Origin: Symbiodinium natans
Taxonomy: Eukaryota; Sar; Dinophyceae; Suessiales; Symbiodiniaceae
Direction: 5' to 3'
NCBI GenBank assembly: GCA_905221605.1
Contig: CAJNDS010002723.1
Location: 801,816-865,815 of the forward strand
Length of the DNA stretch: 64,000 nt
Within the stretch, counting starts at the first letter, position 1. The number at the start of each line of letters is the position of its first letter. Positions 19,821-31,270 of the stretch are shown piece after piece. The notes under the pieces were generated by a model, which ran no database searches, was not told the DNA's origin, and saw only the letters and a program-made list of their open reading frames with translations. Made by a program: the position numbers and the translations under genes.

Positions 19821-20377
19821 CCTTCATGGTTTAAGGTTGGGGGTAAGGCTTAATGCTCGGTACTTCTTGCTTCGAGGTGTTGGACGTGTGTGGCAACTAT
19901 GCGAGTATCCTGTGTGATGTCCATAAGCTGCCACGGGTGCATGCCAACAATGCCAGTGGCACCCTCTAAGTAGGCAGTTGTCGCAAGCGGCAAAGGAATG
20001 CTGATGTCTCTTGGGCTTGAGGCCTAGCAGTAGAGTAGGTAACCTTTAACCTTTTTGAGGTAGTATACCCCCCTTATAATCCCAAAGGCTACCCTTTAAT
20101 TCCCCCCAGTTATTGGACAAGTAGGGAGGTGTCTCTTCCGGCCTCCGTTGAATCGGCTTCATTTGTGGGCATCTTCACATGCGCATGACTCAATCATTGC
20201 TAACATGGCAATCTGAGCCACTGCCCCCGGATTCTCTGGGCAGGTCACTTAACTCACGCGATACTTACTTGTGGCGCCGGCAGCTCAGCATGTGCTTCCG
20301 AGTGCTCTTGGGGTGATTCCGGATGTTTTTCGGGTTTGTGGTTTGGAGGCTAGGGTTTAGGGTTCAGGGCTCAGGGC

Positions 20378-20735
20378 TTAGGGCTCTGAAGCTGAAAGGG
20401 GCCCTGGGGGACCCTGGAGGATGGCCGGGGGTATCATGTGGAAGGCAGCTTCCGTTTGGTTCTCAGATGGCGGTCGATTGAAACTTCGGCCAGACAGGGC
20501 GATTTCCTGACAGCGGACACCCGGCAGCGCCATCGTCTTCATGAAAGTCATGATTAGCTTTGCTAGCCAGCGGCGGCAGAAGTGGGTTTTGGCTTTTGGG
20601 ATGCCCTGCATTCCCTTCAGGAAGGCGCCCTTGCCCCTCGCTGAATGGGTGTTTGGTTTCCAATTCGCAAACTTGAGTGTTGCGAGCTTGGGATTCACAA
20701 TCGCCCGGGCCTCATGTGCCTCCTTGCAACTGAGA
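20378..20735 (-). CDS. Possible minus-strand exon
   Basis: An open frame of about 115 codons after a CTCAG on the minus strand, including CKEAHEARAIVNPKLATLKF and ALPGVRCQEIALSG. Composition is protein-like but the plus strand is also open. Not recognised. Confidence 0.22.
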
Positions 20736-22265
20736 CATCCTCATGTCAAGCGCCAATGACCAAGTGCAATCAACACTGAACCCGCGGTCCGCCCAGGCGC
20801 TGCTACGTAGGCAGCGTGCCGCCTCCATATCGGTTTAGCGAAAGCATGCAGCCCCTTGGCCACATCTGAGTGTCTGAGTGGGTTTAGGGTTCAGGTAGCC
20901 CCAGACCCCGTTTGATGAGGGAGCGCACTTGAAGACTATATTGGGATCCTCATTATGGTTCCTTGATCAAAGGGGTATTGAGCTCTCACGTATGTTCCAG
21001 TCGAATGCTTGCAGATCAGGCCGCTGAAAGGGTTATTTAAGAATTATGAAGTTGCTGAGTCTATCAGCGAACAACGTGGCCTGCCGCCCATATTTTCGGA
21101 CCCGATGGAGGCATGCCCAGCATAGGGGATCATTGTCATGAGGTTTTTGGGTTTATGCCGAACCCAGGAGTCAGAAAAAGGGTTTGGGCTTAGGGTCTGG
21201 GTTCAAAGCGGTCTTGGTGGAACGCAGGCTCGAGACCCTGTATCTTGTACACGGCCCACTTAGGCGAGGCAATTGGTGTGCGAAGCTGCTTTTCTGGCTC
21301 GCGCACAAGGGTCATTCGATGTCCACGAGGCTAGCTTCAACCCGAAACCCGGATAAAATGCACACATGCATACATATGTTGAGTATCTGTATCTTTGTGC
21401 ATATACATATGTATATGTACATGCGATCGATCTGCTATATTTGTCATTTTATCCATCCATCCATCTCTCCATCTATCTGTGATCTATCCATCTCATTTTT
21501 CTCTATCTCACATACACTCGTGAACTGGCTTTCATGCCGGGTCGAAGACATGTTGCATCGGAAAGGGCTCACATAGGGCAATGTGTTGTTTTGATTGCGA
21601 GGTACAGCAGGATGGCCAGTTCCGGGTTTAGGGTGTACGGTTTGGGTCTTCCGAATATAAAATATGAGTCCGACAAAAGAGCACGCACGCGCGCTCCCTC
21701 TCTCTCACACACACATGTTCTACATCAATAATGAGCTAAGGCTGGTTGAGGCCCGGGCAGCGCGGGGCTCAGAAAGGGCCGGTCGGATTCGGGGGCTTCT
21801 TACATGGGGGGGGGGGGGGGGACGGGGGGGGGGGGGGGGTTGTAGGGTTTCGGGTTCAGGAGTGGTTTAGGGTTCAGGCATATGTGCTGCAGTCAACGGT
21901 TTTGCAGCCCATGGTGCTGAAACTTGGTGTGGTATGCGAAGCGTTCAGGGGGTTCAAAAGGTGCAATCCATTGCGCTTGTTTTGGGAACTTGCCTGGGGG
22001 GAGGGTAAACCCTGAACCTCAAAGCCCGAAAAGCACCTTGAAAACCCTGAAACGGAAGAAGGAAGGCCCGAAACAGTCTAGGCCAGTCAGTCGGCAACAA
22101 AAGCTCCACTCAATTCAAGGAAGCCTGGAGTGAGTGATTCTGAGGCCGCCACCGATGTCGGGGGCCGCACAGCCCTCGGTCCTTCTGCGTTGGTGCACCT
22201 CCCCAAGCTTTAAACCCGAAAGCCCTAAACCCGGACCAGGGGTGGTCTAGGGTTTCGGGCTTAGG

Positions 22266-22329
22266 TTGGGATGTTCCCCCTTAAAATCCCATTTAGGACT
22301 GTTAGCAGAAGTAAGGGGCAACATCCCAA
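22266..22329. mobile_element. Family B element, short deletion copy
   Basis: TTGGGATGTTCCCCCTTAAA at the left, GGGGCAACATCCCAA at the right, with GGACTGTTAG between. About 64 bp instead of about 110. Confidence 0.7.
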
Positions 22330-23335
22330 GGTTTAGGTTTCAATGTGTTTTTTCGCGCCCAGCGTCTTGACTTTCGCCGGGCCTAGTGCTTGGGGTGCGG
22401 TATCTCCCCTATGCATACTCCAGTATAAGGGATTATCTACAGGTGTCCCGCATTCCGCTCCCATTCCCCCGCAAAAGGAGCCCAAGAAAACAACACAACC
22501 CCTCGAGTTTGGGAATTTACGGGCCTTGGGAACTCCCTGAGGCCGCTCGGGCGGGCGCGGAGCGCCATCATCTTCCTGGGCTGGTGGCCAGGCAGCGTAT
22601 CGAAAATGGAGAACTAGGTACGGGGGTAGGGGGGTAGGGGGTAGGGAGTAGGGGGTGGGGTGGGGGAAGCCCCATTCTTTTTCAAAGGGACTTTGGTAGG
22701 GCTCAGGCGATGTTGAGGGTGGCTCATGGCTCGAGATTTGGGCTCATGTACGTCTTGGGTGTAGAAGGTGAGGGCGCTTGGGGACCGGCAAGTGCAGTAC
22801 ACTCTTCATGACCCAGCAAAATATGCCCTAAACCCTTGGCCCTTGACCCCTATTGTCGGAAATAAGCATCCATACATGCCTTGACTTCACCGCAAGACTC
22901 AGACACGTACCCTGAACTTCCAAACCAGCTGTCACATTAGCTCTTCGAGACGTTCACCTCACCCCTGCTGGTGATTGAGCCTGACTATGATATTCTACAA
23001 GCAACATCGAATATGTAATATTTGCTATATAGCTGTTTACTACAGCCGTTCAGTATAGTGTTTACACCCCTGCAATCTATGTAACATAAGATTCCCCATA
23101 TACAGTATGGAGTGTTATCTCTTCACCTGCCAGGCATTCCTGCCGATACACCGGGCCCTCTTCATACTCTCTACTTGTGGTGGCCCCAGCTTTTCGGTCT
23201 GGGGGCTTAGGATTTCAATCAAACGTTCATGGCTTAGGCCCATGAGGCGTGTTTCTTCCAGTCAGCCAGAGTCCAGGTTCAAAAGGGACAGGCAAAGACC
23301 CGTTCACCCTTAAACAAGAGCCCTGCAACACCCTC

Positions 23336-25139
23336 TGTAGGGTTTAGGGTTTAGGGTTTAGGGTTATGATCTGAAGTCACTGCTGTGGGCTACCAGTCCG
23401 GTCGAGATCTGACAAGGCCGTTGCAAAAAGGGTTTAGGGGTTTAAATGGTCAAGGGTTTAGGCATTCCAGGGCCGAGGCCAGGCCTCAAAAAGCATCAAG
23501 GGCTTTGGGCCTACAACCCTGTAACCAGAGACCCCCAGACCCTGTCATGTTACGAAGATGTTCGTGTATTTAATATACGGTTATACATTAATATACCATT
23601 CTAATATACTAACATACGAGTATAGGAACGTACTCATATAGCAATATGCGTTTGTACTTGTCTACCTGTAAACCCCAATGACCCGGAGAGATTGTTCTTC
23701 TTGTTTCTTTCAGTCCGTCGATGCTTCGTGCCTTGGATCAGGGCTTCGATGTTTCTCCATACGGGTTCTGGGTTTACTTGGTTCATGGGAACTTGTAACC
23801 CAAATGCTAAGTCCACTTGCAACCCTACTTAGAGGACGTAGGGAGCCTTGTACGTGCAGTTATACTTGGGGCTTCAAGTACCCATGAACCTCAAAGTCGA
23901 TGTTTAGGGTTGAGGGTTGGTGGCCGCAAAGTCTGTTGCCCCAAAAAGGGTTTAGGACCCTTGGAACGAAACCCTAATCCTAAACCCTAAACCCTAAACT
24001 CAACCCTAAACCCTAACCCCCAAACCCTAGACCCTAGACCCAAGGGCTCCGAGCCCCACGGGGAGCCCAAGACCCTTGGAAGGAACACCGCTTGAATCAT
24101 GCCGGGGGGGTGTTTGGATTTTTGCAGCAAGGTGTATTCCTTAGGCCCGTAGCCTAAACCCTAAACCCGAAACCCGACATCCACATCATAATCCAATGAT
24201 CCAACATGCAAAGTGGTATGACCGAGAAGAGCGGTGCTGCTCGGGGAGGGGGGCAGCCAGGAGTAGGGATGTGGGAAAACTGGCGGTTAAGCTGGTAAGA
24301 GTGGCGTTTTGTATGGGGTTTGAAGCTGCATAGTGCTGGCGTCGTAGTGTCGCTGCTTCATTGAGAGCCTGCCGGGTCGCCCCAAAAGTGCGCCTCGCCA
24401 GGGAAACCCATCTAACCCCCAAACCCTAAACCCTTTTTTTGACCCGAAACCCGACATCAACATTCCTTAATGAAGGTGTTGGGCTCTCAGGGGAGCGTTG
24501 TGATCTCTCTCTGAGGCATGGCATCTTCAATGGCTTTGCCTTGGCCCGAGGGAACCTGCGGGGATCCAGCAGGTCCAGAGACCATCAAGTTTCGGTTGAG
24601 GGTTTAGGGCATAAGGGTTAGCAGGGCACGAGTCCCTTGCTTCTCGTCAAGAAGGCGAGGATAGGCGAGTGTCTGGCAGTCAGAGGGTATAAGGGTTTAG
24701 GGTTTAGGCTACCCCTAACCCTTTGCTTCCTAACCCCTAGAAGAACCCCAGGGCTTAGAATCTTGAACCTTGCCACACTTAGATGAAAGATGCGGGCAAA
24801 TCCCCACCCCGACCCAACAATCTCGAATCCCCGCTTTGAAGGCTTGCCTACAAGCAGCTAGGGGTTAGTGTTGGGGCTTCAAGTTCCGAAGCCCTTACCA
24901 GAAGAGGTAGAGCTTGGCACCAGGACCCTCAACTCCAACCCAGGGAGCCCTAAACCCTTGAAATCCCAGGGAGAGATTCCCTAACCCTGAGTTCTGGTGG
25001 TTTTGAATAGGGGAGTAGCATCGTGAGTTTACTGCAGTTTGGAATGTGCTACGATGTCCCATTGACAGTGTGCCTCGCCTGGCTTGTCCGAGTGTGAGCG
25101 ATGGAAACCCATCTAAACCCTAAAGCCTGAGCCCAACAC
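23336..25139. other. Unassigned, scattered telomeric units
   Basis: Short TTTAGGG array at 23339-23363, degenerate CCCTAAA near 23966-24030, family A element at 23774. No recognisable coding sequence. Confidence 0.4.
23774..23898. mobile_element. Family A element, diverged
   Basis: Left TACTTGGTTCATGGGAACTT, right AAGTACCCATGAACCTCAAA, with TTACTTGGGG internally. Confidence 0.6.
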
Positions 25140-25276
25140 CCCAGACCCTCTAGACCCTAAACCCGAAACCCTAGACTCTAAACCCTAAACCCTAAACCCT
25201 AAACCCTAAACCCTAAACCCTAAACCCTAAACCCTAAACCCTAAACCCTAAACCCTAAACCCTAAACCCTAAACCC
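25140..25276 (-). repeat. Telomeric array, about 15 CCCTAAA units
   Basis: Degenerate at its left end (CCCTAGA, CCCGAAA), perfect from about 25185 on. An opposite-orientation degenerate array follows at 25366-25430. Confidence 0.95.
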
Positions 25277-25789
25277 TTTACGGAGGGCTTCAGGATGCCC
25301 CGAGCGAGCCGAGGCCGTCGCACGCGCAATCCCGTGGCCGAATTCACCTAGAGGCTGTCAATGTGTAGGGTTGAGGGTTTTAGGGTGTAGGGTTTTAGGG
25401 TTTAGGGTTTAGGGTTTAGGGTTTCGGGTTTTAGGGCTTCGGGTTGGCAGAGCTCGCGGGGTTGAAAGGGTCGGGCAGACGAGGGTTGAGTGTTCAGGGC
25501 GTGCCAGGCTGAAGATGTCAGGGTTCCAAAAATGTTGGCGCGGCGGGTACCTTTTGTGAGGTTCCTATCATAAAGATTGTAGAGCCTTTTTTTCGGGGAA
25601 ATACACGGGGTACCACTATTTTAGGATTTGCCGGCAGCCTCAAAGTCCGTTGCTCAGGACTTGAAGCAAAAAGGGATTAGGTTTAACCCGAAGCCCTAAA
25701 CCCTAAAAGCCCTCAACCCTAAACCCTAGCCCTAAACCCTAAACCCAAAACCCTAAACGCTCTAGACCTAAGGGCGCTGCACCTTTCAG

Positions 25790-25880
25790 CAGCTCCTCTC
25801 GGTGCAGGTGGGAAAGTTGGTTCCCGAGGACAAGGCCCCGGCTTCCCTATGCTGCGGACATGGAACGTCGTGGTGCTCCG
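25790..25880 (+). CDS. Candidate exon ending at a telomeric donor
   Basis: After ACCTTTCAG the frame reads QLLSVQVGKLVPEDKAPASL then CCGHGTSWCS. The exon ends TGCTCCG and is followed at once by GTTTAGGGG. Unknown protein; HGTSWCSG resembles nothing I can name. Confidence 0.45.
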
Positions 25881-25937
25881 GTTTAGGGGTTTAGGGGTTT
25901 AGGGGTTTAGGGGTTTAGGGGTTTAGGGGTTTATGAG
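25881..25937 (+). repeat. Octamer array TTTAGGGG
   Basis: Seven units of GTTTAGGG spaced as octamers, starting exactly at the putative donor of the preceding exon. Confidence 0.9.
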
Positions 25938-26399
25938 GGGTTTAGGGGTGCCCAGATGGAAAGAAGGGGTTTAGGGTTTAGGGTCCCAGTTTAGGGTTGG
26001 GGTTTAGGGTTTAGGAACCCTTTGGGCCCTTGGTGCGCTGGACAGACAGCTTGCTTCTCGGAAGCCCCGGAAGTTCAAGGGCCTTCAATCACCAAAGGTT
26101 GCAGTCGCCCGAAGCCCCATGAAGCCCTAAACCATGCACCCTCAACCCTAAGCCCCGGTCGTTTGGCTTCTGTTTTGCGGTGTTTAGGGTTTGGGGTTTG
26201 GGGTTTGGGATTTGGGGTTTGGGGTTTGGCTTATCTTCTGCCCGCGACCGTTTGTCTGCTCACTTTAACAAACTCTGTCAGCATGGTGAGCCGCTGTTTG
26301 TCAAAGTGTTGCCCTGCTGTGCCTTCAGAGTGTCTGCCACAGCAGATGGCAAAAAACCCTCAAACCTAAGCCCTAAACCGGCATCCGCATACGGCTACG

Positions 26400-26590
26400 A
26401 ACTAGCGCAGTATAACTATGTACTCATACATACATAAGTACATCAACGCAGTAGAGAGAAGAATATAATCATGTCATAATGTACTAGTAGTAGGAATACA
26501 ATAATCTATTATTCAAATAATATAGTCATATAGTAATCTACTAATATAACAAGAATAACATCATGTAAACAATAATGTGATAAGAACCGG
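26400..26590. repeat. AT-rich low-complexity tract
   Basis: ATACATAC, AATAATATAG and TAGTAATCTAC-like motifs. No coding signal. Confidence 0.8.
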
Positions 26591-27125
26591 GTTGGGGGGG
26601 GATTGGATGGGTTTCGGGTTCAAAGGCTTGAAGTCCCTTGCCGAGCCTCTTCGGATCCTGAGCCTAGGGTTTAGGGTTTAGGGTTTAGGGTTTAGGGTTT
26701 AGTTAGGGTTAGGGTTTAGGGACTTACACCGTTCTAAGGCCTCCTTATGCAAGTAGTCTGCGACAGGAAAGGGCTGGGATCCTCATCTCAGTGACCTCGC
26801 GGAAGCTGCAAAGCTTCGGCCACAAGTGTAGCCCGCCTCAGACGACAGCCAGGGTTTGGGAAGGGTTTGTTGTTTATGCGGTTTACTAACTACTTGGAAT
26901 TTCTTGGTGCGACGGAACTGCAGAAGATGGACGGTCGTTCTCTGCGACTGGGTTGGTGCTAGAAGGATGACAGCCTGATCCCAACGTCCAGCGTCGAGAA
27001 GTGCTTGAGTGGCTGTCTGCTGTGCATGGTGGGGTTGGGGGAGGTCGTGAAACCCTAAACCCTAAACACTAAACCCTAAACCCTAAGCAATTTTGTGGCC
27101 GCTCCTTAAATTGGTCGCGTTCCAG

Positions 27126-27184
27126 GCACGGACGACGAATGTGGGCCCAAAGCCTCAGAGAAGGCGTGATCCCGGTGCAGACAG
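27126..27184 (+). CDS. Candidate exon
   Basis: After GTTCCAG the frame reads HGRRMWAQSLREGVIPVQT and ends ACAG followed by GTTTGGGG, a good donor context. Unknown function. Confidence 0.45.
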
Positions 27185-27275
27185 GTTTGGGGGTCCTAGG
27201 ATCATTTGTTATGTTCTCAATGAAGAGTGATCAATAATATCTGATGTGTGTGTGCTTGTGTTATATGTACATATT

Positions 27276-27400
27276 TGCAAATATGTATGTATGTATGTAT
27301 GCATGTATGTATGTCTGTATGTATGTATGTATATGTATGTGTATATATAGATATATATGTACGTGTGTGTGTGTACACACACACACGCGCGCGCACTCCA
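27276..27400. repeat. TATG/GTGT/ACAC microsatellites
   Basis: TATGTATG run, then GTGTGT, ACACAC and GCGCGC. Confidence 0.95.
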
Positions 27401-27614
27401 GCAATTCTCCTGATTCCTTGGTTGCCGCTGTGAGCCCAGAAGCCAGGCTTCCAGGGCCGGGTCTAAACCCTAAACCCTAAACCCTTAACCCGTGGGACTT
27501 TTCCTGGTTCTTGTCTTGTCTTGCCGGTCCCCGGAAGAGCAGTTGGCCTTGTTGTTTGACGCGCAGTTGAGCTTTTCACGGACAAGCGCGCGCCATCCGC
27601 ACCCTCGAAAGGCC

Positions 27615-28649
27615 ATGGCAGTTGGAGATTATGTGGAGCTGCTCCAGAACAAGTATGGCCTGCTTGCTGGCCAGCGTTGTGCAGTACGAGGAGAGAGTCG
27701 AGATGGGCTGCGTTGGCTTGTAGAGGGTGGCCAGCAGATCCTCAAGTCCGACGAGGAAATCTCTTGGACGTGGCGGCTCACGCAAAGCAGGCCGGGAGAT
27801 GTGCTCTTCCTCTGGCCCTCGGAGATTGGCTTCACGCAGGACTCCATTGGCCCTGTTTTCCGCGACGGTAGGACCCTGGACACTTCGTGGCGTGAGCTCG
27901 CAACAAGGAAGCGGAAACGGGAGGTTGACCCGATCAATGTCATATTTGCAGAGGGCAAGTTCTACACACTGAACAATCGGCGTTTGGCAGTCTATCGCCT
28001 CTTAGAGATTGAGGGCGCTTGCCACCGCATCAAAGTGATCCTTGCATCTGCACCGGCAGATATCCGGCACAGGTTCACCACAAAGTGTGATGGCGAATGG
28101 GCAGAGGTTCGCGGACGATCTGAGTGGATCGGTAGGAATGCGGAAGAAACATCGTGCTGGGCCATGAATGTGTCTTCAAATGCTCCAAACACTGCAGCAT
28201 TGCTAAGACAAACCGGAGCACTTGTGGACCATCACGATGAGGGGCTTGGGCAAGTTCTCGGTGAGGCGGAGGACCCAGACCAGGGCGACGTCTCCGTGAG
28301 TTTCGAGGCTGGGGTGCAGGATGTGTTCCTTGAGGAACTCACGCTGCACAGGCGCCCAATCATGACTCTTTCCCACAAGAAGAACTTCTTGGCTCGTGCT
28401 CGACGCTTGGGGAAGCGACTCTGTCAGAATAGCTGTTCCTGTGGTTGCGGGGAACTCTGTGGAGAGGTGGTCTGTGTTTGCCCTTGCTGCGACACCCCAT
28501 ATCACAACAGCGGCCGCTACTGCTGCAACTGTGCTGAGTCACTTGGTCTCGACTTGGGGCAATTCGCCGACCGAAGTGGCCACCATCATGCAGCGCCGCA
28601 TGAAGTAGCGGTTCAGGGACACAGCTCAGATTCCGAGTTTGAGGGCTGA
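27615..28649 (+). CDS. ParB/sulfiredoxin-like domain protein with C-terminal Cys cluster
   Basis: 344 aa from the first ATG (GGCCATGGC); the frame is open upstream to 27492 but without ATG. Residues 1-55 (VGDYVELLQNKYGLLAGQRC) look like a small beta-barrel. Residues about 70-135 carry IGFTQDSIGPVFRDG, then INVIFAEGKFYTLNNRRLAV, the pattern of ParB/Srx-fold domains (F-S/T-Q...I...G, then Y-x-L-x-N-R-R-L). Near the C-terminus, 12 Cys and one His within 37 residues (CSCGCGELC, CVCPCC, CCNC) suggest zinc binding. The tail is His- and acidic-rich. The fold assignment is by motif only; no substrate can be named. It is intron-free, with telomeric units just upstream (27462-27486). Confidence 0.75.
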   Translation: MAVGDYVELLQNKYGLLAGQRCAVRGESRDGLRWLVEGGQQILKSDEEISWTWRLTQSRPGDVLFLWPSEIGFTQDSIGPVFRDGRTLDTSWRELATRKRKREVDPINVIFAEGKFYTLNNRRLAVYRLLEIEGACHRIKVILASAPADIRHRFTTKCDGEWAEVRGRSEWIGRNAEETSCWAMNVSSNAPNTAALLRQTGALVDHHDEGLGQVLGEAEDPDQGDVSVSFEAGVQDVFLEELTLHRRPIMTLSHKKNFLARARRLGKRLCQNSCSCGCGELCGEVVCVCPCCDTPYHNSGRYCCNCAESLGLDLGQFADRSGHHHAAPHEVAVQGHSSDSEFEG

Positions 28650-28845
28650 TTGTGCCCATGCTCAGCCGAACCGGCACAAAACCGCAGTACTTGGACCATT
28701 TGCCGCCGCCTGGTGCGCCCGCTCAAGTGCATAGGGCGCAGGAAGGCGTAAACCCCCTAGCTTGTTTGAGCCAGTGTGATCTGGAAAAGAGGCATGTGAT
28801 CAATGCCATGCAGGGGCAGAGGCGTGTGGAAAATGCCCTGAACCC

Positions 28846-28964
28846 TACTTGGAGGTTCATGGGTGCTCATAAGTAGTGTGATTATAAGCAGGGTAACTAT
28901 GGTGATAACCTCTTTTAGGGTACTTACAAACCCCACTTATTAAGTACCCATGAACCGTCAAGTA
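28846..28964. mobile_element. Family A element, near-complete
   Basis: Left TACTTGGAGGTTCATGGGTG, right AAGTACCCATGAACCGTCAA. Internal CTCTTTTAGGGTACTTAC contains a TTTAGGG heptamer. It lies about 200 nt after the ParB-like gene. Confidence 0.85.
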
Positions 28965-29343
28965 CACCCTAGAACCCTACGGCCGCAAGGGAGGCGTGCT
29001 CCTCTCCCTATTGTCTACCAACATCTTTGAGCCCAGCCCGAGCGTCCACCAACCCCAAAAAGCAGAAGCCAGGAGTCTCTAAGTCTGAAGCTGCTAGCCC
29101 TATGTGGACCGGACGGTCAAGCTTGTTCCCATGCAAGAGGGCAAACAGCTTTGAGGGCGAAAGAAAGAGTGTTAGAGGGAAGGGAGTAAGGCAGGGAGGG
29201 TGGCAGGAGTCATCTATGCTCTTTTTGTACTCCTTTGCCAACTTGTGAGAACTAAGGGAAGAAAGGTCGCCCCAAGAAGCCCGGAGCCTGACCGCCAGTG
29301 TGGCTTGCGCCAGGCCTGGCCACAGGGTGAAGGCGCGGCTGCT
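28965..29343. other. Unassigned; frames on both strands
   Basis: A plus frame (29027-29248) and a longer minus frame (29008-29367, 119 codons with ATG) overlap. The minus frame starts inside a family G element, which argues against it. Confidence 0.3.
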
Positions 29344-29441
29344 TCCTTTGTCATAGTTGGGTAACATTTTACATTGTTAAGGGTACTTAAACCCGATAAG
29401 GAATAACAACTCAAGTTTTTCATATTCTCCCAACCATGAAC
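29344..29441. mobile_element. Family G element
   Basis: TTTGTCATAGTTGGG at the left, CTCCCAACCATGAA at the right (inverted GTTGGG/CCAAC), inner TTAAGGGTACTTAAACCC. A second copy at 60532-60628 is clearly related throughout. Confidence 0.7.
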
Positions 29442-29744
29442 TAGCTTCGAGGAAGCTGCAGTGGTGAAAGGTTAAGATTTACTCGGAGAGGTCATACATG
29501 AAACTCAGTGCCGGGAATACATGCATGTGAATAAACACAAATACATCAATATGTATATAGGTATTTCCAGATGCACTCGCACTTTCTATAATGGCTGTTT
29601 CATTCATACTTCTGCATACACAACCCCCAGATGCACCCTTAACATAAAACCAGCCCAATGCCTCCCCCCCACATACCCGGAACCACACCCTCCAGGTACT
29701 TCCCAGAACAGGGGTTGCCTCCCGCCCCTGAAGCCCTGCCCCAG

Positions 29745-29815
29745 GTCCTGACAAGGCGGATCAGGCGCCCAGCTTCTTCCAGATGGATCAGCTGGCGGCC
29801 GAGCCATTGTCTGGA
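29745..29815 (+). CDS. Candidate exon
   Basis: After GCCCCAG the frame reads PDKADQAPSFFQMDQLAAEP then LSG. A telomeric array starts a few bases later (29817). Unknown function. Confidence 0.45.
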
Positions 29816-30009
29816 ACCCTAAACCCTAAACCCTAAACCCTAAACCCTAGGGCCCTTGGGCAGGCTTGGGGCTCGAAGTTCAGCGCTTGCCATGTCAGGA
29901 GGCTTTTGGGCTGAGACCGTTGAGCTGCCGAGAGCTTGAATCGGGAGCTACCAAACCCGACTGCATTCCTCGATGACTATCAGAGACTATCACCACCTAC
30001 CACTATCTG

Positions 30010-30451
30010 ACTGTATCCAGTCTAAACCCGTACCCTAGACCCGAAGCCCTAAACCCGTACCCTAAACCCTAAACCCTAAAACCCTGCAGCCTAAACCCTA
30101 AACCCTAGACCCTGGATCCTAGACCCTAGACCCGAGACCCGAGACCCTAGACCCTAGACCCTAGACCCTGGACCCTAAACCCTAAACCCTAAACCCTAAA
30201 CCCTAAACCCTAAACCCTAAACCCTAAACCCTAAACCCTAAACCCTAAACCCTAAACCCTAAACCCTAAACCCTAAACCCTAAACCCTAAACCCTAAACC
30301 CTAAACCCTAAACCCTAAACCCTAAACCCTAAAAACTAAACCCTAAACCCTAAACCCTAAACCCTAAACCCTAAACCCTAAACCCTAAACCCTAAACCCT
30401 AAACCCTAAACCCTAAACCCTAAACCCTAAACCCTAAACCCTAAACCCTAC
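30010..30451 (-). repeat. Longest telomeric array of the window
   Basis: 30176-30450 is about 39 CCCTAAA units with one interruption (AAAAACT near 30329). To the left, 30010-30175 is degenerate CCCTAGA and CCCGTA. It abuts the exon candidate at 30457. Confidence 0.98.
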
Positions 30452-30456
30452 CCGAA

Positions 30457-30566
30457 GCCTTCTCAAAGCTTCAAGCGGTTCTCAGGGCCATGCAGCCCAT
30501 CAAGGGCGTTGACGAGGAAGTCGCGCAAGGTGCGGACCTTGCAGCCATCCCCCTGTGCTTCAAGGG
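30457..30566 (+). CDS. Candidate exon, first of a possible seven-exon gene
   Basis: The frame reads AFSKLQAVLRAMQPIKGVDE then EVAQGADLAAIPLCFK, clearly protein-like. The acceptor is CCCGAAG right after the telomeric array; the likely donor is a GA. Unknown protein, perhaps continued at 31167, 32629, 33084, 33277, 33391 and 33688. Confidence 0.5.
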
Positions 30567-30604
30567 ACGAAAGGAGGGACCCTCACAAGGGACCTTAAAG
30601 GTTC

Positions 30605-30681
30605 CCCTAAACCCCAAACCCCAAACCCCAAACCCCAAACCCCAAACCCCAAACCCTAAACCCTAAACCCTAAACCCTAAT
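30605..30681 (-). repeat. Array of CCCCAAA then CCCTAAA
   Basis: Six CCCCAAA units followed by CCCTAAA units, so two variants sit side by side as blocks. Confidence 0.9.
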
Positions 30682-31166
30682 TTAGGGGCTACTTCGGTAT
30701 ATAGGGACGATATAAGGTATACATACGGGTGACAAAGGGGAATAAGATGAAGGGTTCCCTTCTGCGAGTCCCTCCTTGTACCCCTTTAGTGCTTCTCTCG
30801 TTCTGGTCGTCGGGTTGTAGGTTTAAGGGGTTTGGGGTTAGGGTTTAGGGTTTAGGGCTGGAGGGGTTTTAGGATGAGCCCTCAGCCGGATCTCCCAGAG
30901 ACGGGGCCCTTTGAAGAGGCCACGTGCATCCCTTAGCGCTCAGATCCCTGCGGCATCTCTGTGCAACCGACGGACCCTGAACCTCGTAAGCCCTGAGGCA
31001 TCGGACCAGACCCGAAGACCCAAAGCCACAGGTCAAAGATTCCGAAAATCGGCCAAGCATCAATCACCTAACCCAAAACCCTAAACCCAAAGAGCCCCAA
31101 ATTAACATCCTAAACCCTAGACCCTAAACCCTAAACCCTAAACCCTAAACCCTAAAAACAAAAAAG

Positions 31167-31268
31167 GGCCCAGAAGAAGGTGCAGAGGTTGACACCCAGC
31201 ACACCATGCCGGAAGTCTCGCGAGAAGAAGCCGCAGCCGAAGTTGCCGAGGTGGCCGAGGCGGTGTCG
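31167..31268 (+). CDS. Candidate exon, acidic helix
   Basis: The frame reads GPEEGAEVDTQHTMPEVSRE then EAAAEVAEVAEAVS, ending TCG followed by GTTGGG. Glu/Ala-rich, likely disordered or coiled. It would be the second exon of the 30457-33753 model. Confidence 0.45.
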
Positions 31269-31270
31269 GT

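Larger units (their letters stand above)
19821..23335. other. Long stretch without a recognised gene
   Basis: Mostly unique sequence with few telomeric units. It contains G-runs at 21807-21839, TATATG-type microsatellite near 21370-21430 and a family B element at 22266-22329. A minus-strand open region (20378-20735) is listed separately. Confidence 0.4.

Noticed and set aside
29008-29367. 119-codon minus-strand frame with ATG
   Set aside because: Its start lies inside a family G element and it resembles nothing known.
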